Shown here: positions 49,591-59,600 of the stretch, in pieces
Layout: every line of letters starts with the position of its first letter
Numbering within the stretch: the first letter of the stretch is position 1
Source of the DNA: Streptomyces deccanensis
GTDB lineage: Bacteria; Actinomycetota; Actinomycetes; Streptomycetales; Streptomycetaceae
DNA: 64,000 nucleotides
NCBI RefSeq assembly: GCF_022385335.1
Contig: NZ_CP092431.1
Span: 8,060,001 to 8,124,000, forward strand
Direction of reading: 5' to 3'
Position numbers and translations under genes: made by a program
Notes under the pieces: model-generated
What the model was told of the DNA's origin: nothing
The model's database searches: none
What the model saw: only the letters and a program-made list of their open reading frames with translations

Positions 49591-50931
49591 TCAGCCCTTG
49601 ACGTTGATGCCGCGTGACTTCAGGTCCTTGACCGTCCACTCCTGCATGTGGGCGAGCAGGTCGGTGACCTTCTGTTCCTTGCTGACGACCTTGCCCCACT
49701 CGCTCTGCAGCTCGGTGAACATGGCGGTCCAGTTGGGGCCGTAGACCCAGTCGGTGGTCACGGTGCCCAGGCTGTCCGTGACGATCTTCTCGGCCGGCTC
49801 GTAGTTGTCGCCGAGCAGCTTCTCGGAGATCGCCTCCGCCACGAACGCGTCGCTGTCGGCCAGACCCGGCATCACACCGCTACCGGTCTCCGGGCTCGCC
49901 ATCGACTTCACCGCGCCGGGGTCCGTGGACAGCCACAGCGCCGCCTCCGCCGCCTGCTTCTTGTGCTCGCACTGCTCGGTGACCAGGTTCATGCCACCGC
50001 TCTGGTTGGTGCCGGCCGGAGTCTTCGCGGCCTCCCCGGGGTACGTCGGCCACGGCGAGAGCGCCCACTTGCCGAAGGAGTCGGTGAAGTTCTGCACCAT
50101 GCCGGCCATCTGCCAGGTGGAGATCTGCCGGGTGACCGTGCCGCCCTTGTCGTAGTTGCGCTGCACGGCCGCGTAGTCGGCGAAGGAGAGCTTGGAGTTG
50201 AGGCCGCCGTCGATGATCTGCTGGATCACGTCGGCCGCCTTCAGGCTGCCCTCGTCCTGGAAGTTCACCTTCCAGGAGTCGCCTTCGATGGCGTACCAGT
50301 GGGCGCCGGCCTGCATGGCCAGCACCTCCAGGGTGCTCGGGTCCTCACCGGCGTAGTTGGTGATGTGGATGCCGTGCTTCTTGAGGACCTTGCCGGCGGC
50401 TATGAAGTCGTCCCAGGTCGCGGGCGCCTTGAGGCCGTACTTCTTGAAGACGTCCGTGCGGTAGATCGTGAAGGCGGGCGCGGAGCTGGTGGGCACGCCG
50501 TAGACCTTGCCCTGCACCTGGACACCGGCCCACGCGCCGGGGTTGAACTTGTCCGCGCTCGACCCGACGTACTCGGTGATGTCGGCGAGCGCGCCCTGCG
50601 ACACCCAGGTCGTCACGTACTCGGCGGTGTTCTGCACCAGACAGGGGGCGTTGCCCGCCTTCACCGCGTTGCTGAGCTGCTTCTGCATGGTCAGCTGGTC
50701 GGTGACCTTGGTGTACTTGAGCTGGACGTCCTTGTGGGCGGCGTTGAACGACTTGACGAGGGTCTCCTGGCCGTTGGCCCAGCCCCAGAAGGGGAGGGTG
50801 ACCGGACCCGTGGCTCCGGAGGAACCGTCGTCGTCCGAGTCCGAGCCGCCGCACGCGGCGAGCAGACCTGTCAGCGCCACACTCGCGACGGCGATGCGGG
50901 CGAACCTTCTCCGGGGGCTGCTGGAGTTCAT
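49591..50931 (-). CDS. Sugar ABC transporter substrate-binding lipoprotein
   Basis: 446 residues. Lipoprotein signal with basic RRRFARIAV and lipobox LTGLLAAC followed by Gly-Gly-Ser; SBP family 1 domain follows (VTLPFWGWANGQETLVKSFN, APCLVQNTAEYVTTWVSQGALAD, YRTDVFKKYGLKAPATWDDF). First gene of the importer operon; a CG-centred palindrome lies about 120 bp upstream. Ligand likely an oligosaccharide released by the secreted enzymes of the locus. Confidence 0.93.
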   Translation of the reverse strand: MNSSSPRRRFARIAVASVALTGLLAACGGSDSDDDGSSGATGPVTLPFWGWANGQETLVKSFNAAHKDVQLKYTKVTDQLTMQKQLSNAVKAGNAPCLVQNTAEYVTTWVSQGALADITEYVGSSADKFNPGAWAGVQVQGKVYGVPTSSAPAFTIYRTDVFKKYGLKAPATWDDFIAAGKVLKKHGIHITNYAGEDPSTLEVLAMQAGAHWYAIEGDSWKVNFQDEGSLKAADVIQQIIDGGLNSKLSFADYAAVQRNYDKGGTVTRQISTWQMAGMVQNFTDSFGKWALSPWPTYPGEAAKTPAGTNQSGGMNLVTEQCEHKKQAAEAALWLSTDPGAVKSMASPETGSGVMPGLADSDAFVAEAISEKLLGDNYEPAEKIVTDSLGTVTTDWVYGPNWTAMFTELQSEWGKVVSKEQKVTDLLAHMQEWTVKDLKSRGINVKG

Positions 50932-51285
50932 CGAACGGTCATCCTTCGAGACGTAGACGATCGCGGAAGAGGGAGCGAGGGGCGGCTCGGTGGGGCGACT
51001 GCGAGCGAGGCGGACCGTCAGCTCGGGTCTCGGACCCCTGCAGAACGTAGTAAACGGTTGCTGTGAAACGTAGGTCGCCTGATCGGCTCACGCAAGAGCG
51101 CCACGGCAAATTGTTACGCCGGATGGTCGCCGGGGTTGCGCGGAACTGTCGCCCGGTGGTCGGCGGGTGACGGTGAGTACGCAGGTCAGAGTCGCGTCGA
51201 CCGGTGTGCGGCCGTGGGGGAGGGGGCCTTGGTGGGGACCGTGGATGCGAAAACGTTTACGCCACGTCGGGCGCGTGGGTGCGGG
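50932..51285. promoter_or_regulatory. Intergenic region with LacI-type palindromes
   Basis: 354 bp between the sugar-binding protein gene and the dehydrogenase gene, both minus strand. GAAAACGTTTAC at 51249-51260 holds the perfect palindrome AAACGTTT (51251-51258), and GTAAACGGTTGC at 51050-51061 is a related imperfect site. Both resemble operators of LacI-family regulators and would sit in the importer promoter region. No coding region seen. Confidence 0.5.
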
Positions 51286-52299
51286 TCAGGCGACCCGGGC
51301 CAGATCCGTGTGCCGTACCTCGTGGGCCGGCGGCAGGCCCGACGTCAGACGCTCCAACTCCTCGACGACCGTACGCCCGAGGCGCTCCAGCTCGTTGCCG
51401 AGGGAGCCCGCGATGTGCGGGGTGAGGAAGACGTTGGGGAGGTGGTAGAGCGGGGAACCGACGGGCAGCGGCTCGGGTTCGGTGACGTCCAGGATCGCGC
51501 TGAGCCGGCCGGAGAGCAGCTCGTCGGTGAGCGCCTCGGGGTCGACCAGGGCGCCCCGGGAGGTGTTGATGAGGACGCCGCCGTCCCGGATGAGCGCGAG
51601 TCTGCCGCGGTCGAGCATGCGGTAGGTCTCGGGGATGTCGGGGGCGTGCAGGCTGACGATGTCGCTGGTCCGCAGCAGGTCGTCGAGTGCCATGGGCTGG
51701 GCGCCCAGCGCGGCGGCCCCTGCGGTGTCGACGTACGGGTCGTAGAGCGAGACGGCGAAGTCGAACGGCCTCAGCAGTTCCAGGAGCCGGCGGCCGACGC
51801 GCGAGGCCCCGATGACCCCGACCCGGCGGCCGACGTTGCCGATGGCCGCGGTCTCGGCGGGGGAGGGGTAGGCGTGGGTCTGCCGGAAGCGCTCGCGCTG
51901 GTCGAAGGCGTCCTTTCCGGCCAGCAGGATCATCGCCAGGGTGTACTCGGCGACCGGCAGCGCGTTGCCGGCCACCGCGCTGGAGACGGTGACGCCGCGC
52001 TGCCAGAGGGCTTCGCCGACCAGCGCGCGGACCGAGCCGGCGGCGTGCAGGACGGTACGCAGCCGGGGCGCCGCCGCCAGCACCTCCGCGTCGAGGTGCG
52101 GACAGCCCCAGCCGGTGATCAGCACCTCGGCGCCGGCCAGTGCGGAGGCGGCGCCCGGATCCGTGAAGTCCCGCACCACGAACGCGGGATCGATCTCGAC
52201 CACCTCCCGCAGCCGTGCCATGAGCGGGGGCGGGAAGAGCAGGGGCAGATGCACCGGATCCATGGCGAACACGGCTCGCGTCGACTGGGCGCTGGGCAT
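51286..52299 (-). CDS. D-isomer-specific 2-hydroxyacid dehydrogenase
   Basis: 337 residues. NAD-binding domain has RVGVIGASRVGRRLLELLRP; catalytic Arg in LINTSRGALVD, Glu in DVTEPEPLP and His in VFLTPHIAGS are all present. Family enzymes reduce 2-oxoacids such as glyoxylate, pyruvate or sugar-derived keto acids. The ATG at 52299 has an AGGAG site; the CG-centred palindrome at 52355-52368 lies in its promoter. Probably a late step in uronic acid or sugar-acid use in this locus. Confidence 0.92.
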   Translation of the reverse strand: MPSAQSTRAVFAMDPVHLPLLFPPPLMARLREVVEIDPAFVVRDFTDPGAASALAGAEVLITGWGCPHLDAEVLAAAPRLRTVLHAAGSVRALVGEALWQRGVTVSSAVAGNALPVAEYTLAMILLAGKDAFDQRERFRQTHAYPSPAETAAIGNVGRRVGVIGASRVGRRLLELLRPFDFAVSLYDPYVDTAGAAALGAQPMALDDLLRTSDIVSLHAPDIPETYRMLDRGRLALIRDGGVLINTSRGALVDPEALTDELLSGRLSAILDVTEPEPLPVGSPLYHLPNVFLTPHIAGSLGNELERLGRTVVEELERLTSGLPPAHEVRHTDLARVA

Positions 52300-52997
52300 G
52301 ACTCTCCTGGAGAGCAGGGATGGACGCAGGGGCGACCGCTGCGGGGACAGTTGCAGAAAACGTCTTCTACCGTAGATCCGGCTCTGAGGGGTGGTCAATC
52401 GCCGCGCTCTGGTGTCGTGCTCCGGTGCTCGCCTGAGTTCGTCCGCGTATGTGCAGGTAGTGCGGCTGCTGGGCGGGTCGTGGGGTGGCCGGCCGTACGG
52501 TCGCGGCGGGCCTCTTCTGGGGCGAGAGGCGTCTGCCGTGTCGGAGGGGGCGGTTGAGTGGCGGTCCTGGCGTAATCGATTACCCCGAGTAGTCGGTTGT
52601 CGAAACGGCCCGGGGAGACGGTTCCGGGAGTGGATCAGAAGTCTCGTCAGTGGATCCTGGAGTCTCGTCGGTGGGGCAACCGGTTCCAGGAAGGCGACGA
52701 AGGAGGAGCCTGCGGCCCGACTTCGGAGGGCGACCGGAAACCGCCGCCGATCTGGCGGATTCGCGCTGGTCGGACGGGTGGACCCATCGCTCGGCGTGGC
52801 GTTCGGCCATGTCCCAGGGGTTACGCGGAGTTTTCGAAAACTGGTCGAGCCTCTTGACGTCGTTTGCGGTCAGGAACAAGCTCTGCCCCGTCGGTCGGTA
52901 GAAACCGGTTGTTGTCTCCGGACTCGAGTGAGTCCCGCCCCCGCCACGACAGTCGCCCACCGACCCCCGACTTCCCTCGCACCCAAGGACGTTGCTG
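52300..52997. promoter_or_regulatory. Divergent control region of the carbohydrate locus
   Basis: 698 bp between the dehydrogenase (minus) and GH28 (plus) genes, no credible ORF. CG-centred palindromes: AGAAAACGTCTTCT 52355-52368 (one mismatched pair), GTAATCGATTAC 52572-52583, AACCGGTT 52678-52685, AGTTTTCGAAAACT 52829-52842 (perfect, 14 bp), AACCGGTT 52903-52910. Two similar 20-bp direct repeats (GTGGATC...AGTCTCGTC) lie at 52630-52670. The density of such sites fits regulation of both directions by LacI-type repressors. Confidence 0.6.
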
Positions 52998-54791
52998 ATG
53001 ACCGAAACCCAGGGCCAGGGTCTGTCCCGACGCACCCTCCTCCAGACCGCCGGCGCCGCGGCCGCCGCCTACACCCTGCTCGGAACGGCCACCGGCACCG
53101 CGAGCGCGGCCGACGGAGCGAGAACCGACCGGCTGGTGGTGCACCCCGTCCCGACCGGGCTGCCCCTGAACACCAGTTTCTCCGTCAAGGCCCGTACGCC
53201 GGGCGGTGAGTGGCAGCCGGTGCCCGTCATCCGGGCGCGCACCAAGACCATCAACGAGAAGACCGGCGCGGGCGTCGTCCGCAGCTCCTCGGTGGCCAAC
53301 CTCGACTTCCGCGGCACCGTGGAGGTCCAGGTCACCTCCTCCAAGGGCGCCATCCCCTCGGCGCGGATCCGCCCCCTGTCGTACGACATAGCGCACGAGG
53401 TGAGCGGGGACACGGTCACCTTCAGCCTCACCGAGCCCCGCAACCTCTCCATCGAACTCGGCGACGCCGACGGAGGCGCCTTCGACCTCTACGACAACCT
53501 CCAGCTGCACGCCAACCCGATCGAGAGGTGGCGGCCCGAGGAGGACGACCCGGACGTCATCTACTTCGGGCCCGGCATCCACACCGTCCCCGACAACGTG
53601 GTCAAGGTGCCCAGCGGCAAGACCGTGTACCTGGCGGGCGGCGCGGTCCTCAAGGCCCGGGTGGAGTTCAGCCATGTGGAGAACGCCCGGCTGCTCGGCC
53701 GCGGCATCATCTACGACTCGGACGCCGCCACCCTGGTCGCCTTCTCCAGGAACATCGAGATCGACGGCATCCTCGCCCTGAACCCGAAGACCGGCTACTC
53801 CTGCACCATCGGCCAGTCGCAGCAGGTCACCGTGCGCAACCTGCACTCCTACAGCTTCGGCCAGTGGGGCGACGGCATCGACGTCTTCAGCAGCGAGGAC
53901 GTGCTCATCGAGGGCGTCTTCATGCGCAACAGCGACGACTGCGTCGCCATCTACGCCCACCGCTGGGACTACTACGGCGACTGCCGCAACATCACCGTCC
54001 GGAACTCCACCCTCTGGGCCGATGTCGCCCACCCGGTCAACATCGGCACCCACGGCAACCCCGAGAAGCCCGAGACCATCGAGAACCTCGTCTTCAGCGA
54101 CATCGACGTGCTCCAGCACCGTGAGCCGCAGGTCCTCTACCAGGGCTGCTTCGCCCTCAACCCCGGCGACAGCAACCTCATCCGGAACGTCCGCATCCAG
54201 GACGTCCGCGTGGAGGACTTCACCTGGGGCCAGTTGCTCAACATGCGGGTGATGGCCAACCGGTACAACGCCTCCCCGGGACGCGGCATCGAGGACGTGT
54301 ACGTCCGCGATCTGGCCTACGACGGCACCCACGCCTCCATGGCCATCCTGACCGGCTACGACGCGGACCGCCCGATCAAGAACCTGACCTTCCAGAACCT
54401 GTCGGTCAACGGGACGGTCGTCCACGACAAGATGAAGAAACCCGGCTGGTACCTGACCACCGACATGGTGCCGATGTTCGCCAACGAGCACGTCCAGAAC
54501 CTCCGCTTCCTGGACGCCGGCACCCCGGCCGCCACCACCGCGCCGGAGATCACCAGCGCGGGCGAGGTCACCGCCACCGCCAAGCGGGTCCTCAACCACC
54601 TGGTCACAGCGAGCGGGCTGCCCACGTCCTTCGCCGCCGAGGGTCTGCCGAGGGGCCTGTCGTTCGACACCAGGACGGGCCTGATCTCCGGTGTCCCGTC
54701 CCGTCCCGGCTCCTGCACGGTCACCGTCTCGGCCACCAACAGCGCCGGTACGGCCACCCAGTCCATCCAGCTCACCGTGCGGCACCCGTAG
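52998..54791 (+). CDS. Secreted GH28-like right-handed beta-helix hydrolase
   Basis: 597 residues. Twin-arginine signal (LSRRTLLQTAGAAAAAYTLL, cleavage after TASA). The central parallel beta-helix carries polygalacturonase-type motifs: QWGDGIDVFSS and MRNSDDCVAIYAH (paired Asp), with repeated coils such as NIEIDGILALNP and IENLVFSDIDVL. The C-terminus is a He_PIG Ig-like domain (ITSAGEVTATAKRVLNHLVT to the end). Pectin or related uronan hydrolysis is likely; inverting polygalacturonase activity itself is not proven. The ATG at 52998 has an AAGGA site. Confidence 0.88.
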   Translation: MTETQGQGLSRRTLLQTAGAAAAAYTLLGTATGTASAADGARTDRLVVHPVPTGLPLNTSFSVKARTPGGEWQPVPVIRARTKTINEKTGAGVVRSSSVANLDFRGTVEVQVTSSKGAIPSARIRPLSYDIAHEVSGDTVTFSLTEPRNLSIELGDADGGAFDLYDNLQLHANPIERWRPEEDDPDVIYFGPGIHTVPDNVVKVPSGKTVYLAGGAVLKARVEFSHVENARLLGRGIIYDSDAATLVAFSRNIEIDGILALNPKTGYSCTIGQSQQVTVRNLHSYSFGQWGDGIDVFSSEDVLIEGVFMRNSDDCVAIYAHRWDYYGDCRNITVRNSTLWADVAHPVNIGTHGNPEKPETIENLVFSDIDVLQHREPQVLYQGCFALNPGDSNLIRNVRIQDVRVEDFTWGQLLNMRVMANRYNASPGRGIEDVYVRDLAYDGTHASMAILTGYDADRPIKNLTFQNLSVNGTVVHDKMKKPGWYLTTDMVPMFANEHVQNLRFLDAGTPAATTAPEITSAGEVTATAKRVLNHLVTASGLPTSFAAEGLPRGLSFDTRTGLISGVPSRPGSCTVTVSATNSAGTATQSIQLTVRHP

Positions 54792-54808
54792 GACCAGGAG
54801 AGACATCC

Positions 54809-57800
54809 GTGCTTCCCCTCAGCAGACGGTCGCTGCTCGGCGCGGCCGGACTCACGGCCGCGGCCGGCACCGGAATCCTGTCGGCCGCCACCACCGCCTC
54901 CGCAGCCCCGGCCTCCGCCGCGTGGGCGCGCTCCGCCGAGGCGACCCGCACCTTCAGCCACCCGGGCCTCCTGCACAGCGCGGCCGATCTGGACCGGCTG
55001 AGGAGCGCGGTCGCCGCGAAGGAGGCGCCGATCCACGACGGCTACCTCGTCCTCGCGGCCCACGCCCGCTCCAAGGCGACCTACGCCGTGCAGAACACGG
55101 GCCAGATCACCTCCTGGGGGCGCGGCCCCAGCAACTTCATGAGCCAGGCCGTCGCCGACTCGGCCGCCGCCTACCAGAACGCGCTGATGTGGTGCGTGAC
55201 GGGTGAGCGGGCCCATGCGGACAAGGCGCGGGACATCCTCGACGCCTGGTCCGCCTCCCTCACCATGATCACGGGTGCCGACGGCCCGCTCGGCGCCGGT
55301 CTGCAGGCGTTCAAGTTCGTCAACGCGGCCGAGTTGCTGCGGCACACCGGGTACGACGGCTGGGCGGAGGCGGACATCGCACGCTGCGAACGGTCGTTCC
55401 TCGACGTCTGGTACCCGGCGGTCTCCGGCTACATGCTCTACGCCAACGGCAACTGGGACCTGACGGCCATCCAGACCGTCCTGGCCATCGGCGTGTTCTG
55501 CGAGGAGCCCGTGCTCTTCGAGGACGCGCTGCGGTTCGCCGCGGCGGGCGCCGGCAACGGCAGTGTCCCCGGCCGGATCGTCACGGCCGCCGGTCAGGGC
55601 CAGGAGTCCGGCCGCGACCAGGGGCACGAGCAGCTCGCGGTCGGCCTGATGGGCGACGCGGCGCAGGTGGCCTGGAACCAGGGCGTGGACCTGTGGGGCT
55701 TCGACGGCGGCCGGCTCCTGACGAACGCCGAGTACGCCGCCCGCTACAACCTCGGCGGCGACGTCCCCTTCACCCCCGACCTGGACCGCACCGGCAAGTA
55801 CATCAAGAAGGCCGTCTCGGCCGTCGGCCGCGGCACCCTCCCGCCGATCTACGAGATGTACCTCGCCCACTACGCCGGGGTGCGCGGCCTCGACGCCCCC
55901 GCGACGAAGGCGGCGGTCTTCCGGGGTACCGGGGGCGCCCGCGTCGTCGAGGGCAGCAACGACGACCTCCCGAGCTTCGGCACCTTCGCCTACGCCGGGG
56001 CCACCGCCCCCGCGTCGACACCCGCACCGGCGCCCCCGGCCGGGGTCACGGCGGTGGGCGGCCCCGGGGCCGTGACCGTGGCGTGGCTGCCGTCGGCCTG
56101 GGCCACCGGGTACACCGTCCTGCGCTCCACCCGCCCCGAGGGCCCGTACGAGGAGGTCGCCACCGGCCTCGACGAGCCGACGTACACCGACCGGGAGGTG
56201 CGCCGGGGGCGGACGTACCACTACACCGTGACTGCCTCCAACGCACCTGGTGACAGCGGCAGTTCGCAGCCCGTGGCTGCTTCGGCCGGCCTGCCCGGTC
56301 CGTGGGACGCCCGGGACCTGGGGACGGTACGGATCCCGGGTTCCGCCCTGTTCGACGGCGAGCGGTTCGTGCTCCGGGCGAGCGGTACGGCCAACACGTA
56401 CCACCTGGCCCATCTGCCGCTGCGGGGCGACGGCACGGTCACCGCCCGGATCGTGTGGCCGCTGAGCTCCCAGTACTCCAAGATCGGCGTCACCCTCCGC
56501 GACGCCCTCGACCCGGACGCCGCGCACGCCTCGATGCTGATCCAGGGGCTGCCGCTGCACACCTGGAGCGGGGTGTGGACCGTCCGCGAGGCGGCCGGGG
56601 CCGACATCTCGGCGACCGGCAGCACACCCGTGCCGCCCACCCAGCAGCAGGCGATCACCACGGCCGCCGCGTTCCCGATCTCCGGCCTGGGCGCGCTCCC
56701 GGAGTCGGCGACCCCCCTGGAGGCCCCGTACGTCGAGGGCGCGGGCGACGGCTACCGGCTGCGGGCCCCGTACTGGGTGCGGGTGATCCGCAAGGGCCGC
56801 CGCTGCACCGGGGCGATCTCGCCGGACGGCGTCCGGTGGACCGAGGTCGGCAGCGCCGAGGTGGACCTGGGGCGGACCGCGCACGCCGGACTGGTCCTCA
56901 CGTCCTGTCTGGGCGTGGACGAGGAGTACGCCGACACCGGCACCGGCGCCTTCGACAACGTCACCGTGGTCTCCGCCACCGGGGGAGAGGTCTGGTCGGT
57001 GCCCCGCCCCGCCCGACAGGTCACCGACCTCAAGGCAACCGCCGGCGCCGACGCGGTCGAACTGACCTGGACCGACCCCGACCTCTCCGCCCGCTACCGG
57101 GTGCGGCGCGCCACCCGCGCCGACGGCACCTACCGGACGATCGCGACCGGCGTCGCCCCGGTCGGCTTCGGCGCCCACCTCCGGTACGCGGACGCCACCG
57201 GCACCCCCGGCACGACGTACCACTACGTCGTCACGAAGACCAACGAGGGCGGACCAGGCCCCCGTTCGAAGCCGGCCGCCGCGCGCATGCCGTCGCCCGC
57301 CACGCCCCAACTCGCCACCACCGCAGGGGTGTTCGCCAATCGGGGCGTCCCCTTCCAGTACCTGATCCGTGCCTCGCACGCACCCGTACGCTTCGGCGCG
57401 AGCGGACTCCCCGAGGGCCTGCGCGTCGACGAACGCACGGGCCTGATCTCCGGAACCCCCACCCGGACCGGCGAGTTCACCGTCACCACCACCGCGGGCA
57501 ACGCGGCGGGCGAGGCGTCCGGCACCCTCGCCCTGACCGTCGGCACACCGCCGCCCGACCCCTGGACGTACGGCGATCTGGGCGACGTCGTCCTCGACGA
57601 GCGCGCCTTCGGGACCCTGGGCGTAGTCGCGGTCCGTACGCCCGGCAGCACGGCGTACGAGGAGGACGGGACCTTCGTCGTACGGGGCGCCGGTGTCGAT
57701 CTGTCCGTCAACAACCAGGGGATGACCGGGCAGTTCACGCGGCGGCCGGTCACCGGCGACTGCGAGGTCACCGCCCGGCTGGTCTCCCGTACCGGCGCCA

Positions 57801-58162
57801 CGGCCGACCGGGTCGGGTTGCTGATGGCCAAGTCGCTGTCGCCGTTCGACCAGGCGGCCGGGGCGATCGTCAGCAGCGGCACGAGCGCCCAGCTGATGCT
57901 CCGGACGACCGTGGCCGGACGGTCGGCGTTCACGGGCGGAGCCACGGTCGCCGCCCCCTGCCTGCTGCGGCTGAGACGCGTCGGGACCGCGTTCTCCGCG
58001 GCGGTGTCCACAGACGGAGGTGTCACCTTCACCCCCCTCGCCGACGGAGAGATCCCCGGCTTCGGTGACGCCCCCTACCACGTGGGCCTGGTGGTCTGCT
58101 CCCGCGATCCCAGGGCCCACGTCACCGCGCGATTCAGCGAGGTGAGCGTCACCCCTCTCTAG
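54809..58162 (+). CDS. Multidomain alginate lyase family protein
   Basis: 1,117 residues. Twin-arginine signal (LSRRSLLGAAGLTAAAGTGI). Alginate lyase (PF05426-type, alpha/alpha-toroid) domain at about 45-390 with YANGNWDLTAIQTV and GQESGRDQGHEQLAVG. Then FN3 (ca. 405-495), a concanavalin-like DUF1349-type domain (ca. 500-730), second FN3 (ca. 735-825), He_PIG Ig-like (ca. 830-910) and a final concanavalin-like domain. The accessory domains probably bind polysaccharide. GTG start 54809 with AGGAG site, 17 bp after the GH28 gene, so co-transcribed. True substrate unknown. Confidence 0.88.
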   Translation: MLPLSRRSLLGAAGLTAAAGTGILSAATTASAAPASAAWARSAEATRTFSHPGLLHSAADLDRLRSAVAAKEAPIHDGYLVLAAHARSKATYAVQNTGQITSWGRGPSNFMSQAVADSAAAYQNALMWCVTGERAHADKARDILDAWSASLTMITGADGPLGAGLQAFKFVNAAELLRHTGYDGWAEADIARCERSFLDVWYPAVSGYMLYANGNWDLTAIQTVLAIGVFCEEPVLFEDALRFAAAGAGNGSVPGRIVTAAGQGQESGRDQGHEQLAVGLMGDAAQVAWNQGVDLWGFDGGRLLTNAEYAARYNLGGDVPFTPDLDRTGKYIKKAVSAVGRGTLPPIYEMYLAHYAGVRGLDAPATKAAVFRGTGGARVVEGSNDDLPSFGTFAYAGATAPASTPAPAPPAGVTAVGGPGAVTVAWLPSAWATGYTVLRSTRPEGPYEEVATGLDEPTYTDREVRRGRTYHYTVTASNAPGDSGSSQPVAASAGLPGPWDARDLGTVRIPGSALFDGERFVLRASGTANTYHLAHLPLRGDGTVTARIVWPLSSQYSKIGVTLRDALDPDAAHASMLIQGLPLHTWSGVWTVREAAGADISATGSTPVPPTQQQAITTAAAFPISGLGALPESATPLEAPYVEGAGDGYRLRAPYWVRVIRKGRRCTGAISPDGVRWTEVGSAEVDLGRTAHAGLVLTSCLGVDEEYADTGTGAFDNVTVVSATGGEVWSVPRPARQVTDLKATAGADAVELTWTDPDLSARYRVRRATRADGTYRTIATGVAPVGFGAHLRYADATGTPGTTYHYVVTKTNEGGPGPRSKPAAARMPSPATPQLATTAGVFANRGVPFQYLIRASHAPVRFGASGLPEGLRVDERTGLISGTPTRTGEFTVTTTAGNAAGEASGTLALTVGTPPPDPWTYGDLGDVVLDERAFGTLGVVAVRTPGSTAYEEDGTFVVRGAGVDLSVNNQGMTGQFTRRPVTGDCEVTARLVSRTGATADRVGLLMAKSLSPFDQAAGAIVSSGTSAQLMLRTTVAGRSAFTGGATVAAPCLLRLRRVGTAFSAAVSTDGGVTFTPLADGEIPGFGDAPYHVGLVVCSRDPRAHVTARFSEVSVTPL

Positions 58163-58214
58163 AGCTCGCGGGCCCTCGGGTCCGCGAGGCTCCTCCATGG
58201 AATGGAGACACGGA

Positions 58215-59468
58215 ATGAGCCGCACGTCCCCCCACACGAGCCCCGAAGGGCTGGCTCCCGAGGGCGAGTTGAGCCGCAGAGGTCTGCTGCGGACCGCCGG
58301 TGGTCTCACCGCCGCCCTCGCGCTGGGCGCCGCCTCCTCCGTCACGACGACGGCGGAGGCGGCCCCGGCCACCTTCACCCACCCCGGCATGCTGCACGCC
58401 TACGGCGAACTCAACCGCGCCAAGGTGCGGGTGGCCGCCGGCGACGACCCGTGGCTGTCCGGCTGGAACCGGCTGACCGCCAACTCCCACTCCGCCGCCA
58501 CCTGGACGCCCAACCCGCAGGCCACGATCATCCGTGGTGGAACGGGCGAGAACTACGGCATCCTCTACAACGACATCCACGCCGCCTACCAGAACGCGCT
58601 GCGCTGGAAGATCGCCGGCACCACCGCCCACGGCGACACGGCCGTCCGCATCCTCAACGCCTGGTCGTCGACGCTCACCACCGTCACCGGCAACGCGGAC
58701 CGGTTCCTGGCCGCCGGGATCTACGGCTACCAGTTCGCGAACGTCGCCGAACTGATGCGCGGCTACGCCGGGTTCGACCTGAACCGGTTCAAGACGATGA
58801 TGCTCAACGTCTTCTACCCGCTCAACAACCAGTTCCTGAACAACCACAACGACGCCTGCATCACCAACTACTGGGCCAACTGGGACCTGTGCACCATGAA
58901 CTCGATCCTCGCGATCGGGATCCTGTGCGACGACGGCGCCAAGTACGACCAGGCCGTGAACTACTTCAAGAACGGCGCGGGCAACGGCGCGATCCGCAAG
59001 GCCGTGCCGTTCCTGTACGACAGCCAGGGCCTCGCCCAGTGGCAGGAGTCCGGCCGCGACCAGGGGCACACCATGATGGGCATGGGCCAGATGGGGGCCT
59101 TCTGCGAGATGGCCTGGTCCCAGGGCGAGGACCTCTACGGCTACGACAACAACCGGTTCATGAAGGCCGCCCAGTACGTCGCCAAGTACAACCTCGGCGA
59201 GGACGTGCCCTTCACCGCCTACACCTGGGGCACCGGGCAGAACTGCGCCCAGCAGACCCACACCGTGATCTCCTCCAGCGGCCGGGGCCAGGTCCGCCCC
59301 GTGTGGGACCTCCTGCACTACCACTACGCACGGCGGCGGGGCCTGTCCGTCCCGTACATCACGCGGATGGCGCAGAGCGTGCGCCCCGAGGGCGGCGGCG
59401 GGGACTACGGCCCCAACAGCGGCGGCTACGACCAGCTGGGCTTCGGCACCCTGATGTACGCCAGGTAG
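58215..59468 (+). CDS. Alginate lyase family protein, single domain
   Basis: 417 residues, paralogue of the first domain of the upstream gene. Twin-arginine signal (LSRRGLLRTAGGLTAALALG), then ACITNYWANWDLCTMNSILA and AQWQESGRDQGHTMMGMGQM, the same two blocks as in the longer paralogue, with conserved Asn, Trp, Arg and His suited to a lyase active site. No accessory domains. Third gene of the plus-strand operon, 52 bp downstream. Confidence 0.9.
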   Translation: MSRTSPHTSPEGLAPEGELSRRGLLRTAGGLTAALALGAASSVTTTAEAAPATFTHPGMLHAYGELNRAKVRVAAGDDPWLSGWNRLTANSHSAATWTPNPQATIIRGGTGENYGILYNDIHAAYQNALRWKIAGTTAHGDTAVRILNAWSSTLTTVTGNADRFLAAGIYGYQFANVAELMRGYAGFDLNRFKTMMLNVFYPLNNQFLNNHNDACITNYWANWDLCTMNSILAIGILCDDGAKYDQAVNYFKNGAGNGAIRKAVPFLYDSQGLAQWQESGRDQGHTMMGMGQMGAFCEMAWSQGEDLYGYDNNRFMKAAQYVAKYNLGEDVPFTAYTWGTGQNCAQQTHTVISSSGRGQVRPVWDLLHYHYARRRGLSVPYITRMAQSVRPEGGGGDYGPNSGGYDQLGFGTLMYAR

Positions 59469-59600
59469 CCACCGCCCCCGAGCGGCCGCTGTCGCCCGAA
59501 CGGCCGCTCGGGACCCGGCACGACCGGAATACCGCGAGGGGATGTGGTGCTCTGAGGTGGACGACGGTTCACGAGCGGGCGGCGTGAGGAGCTGGTGCGC

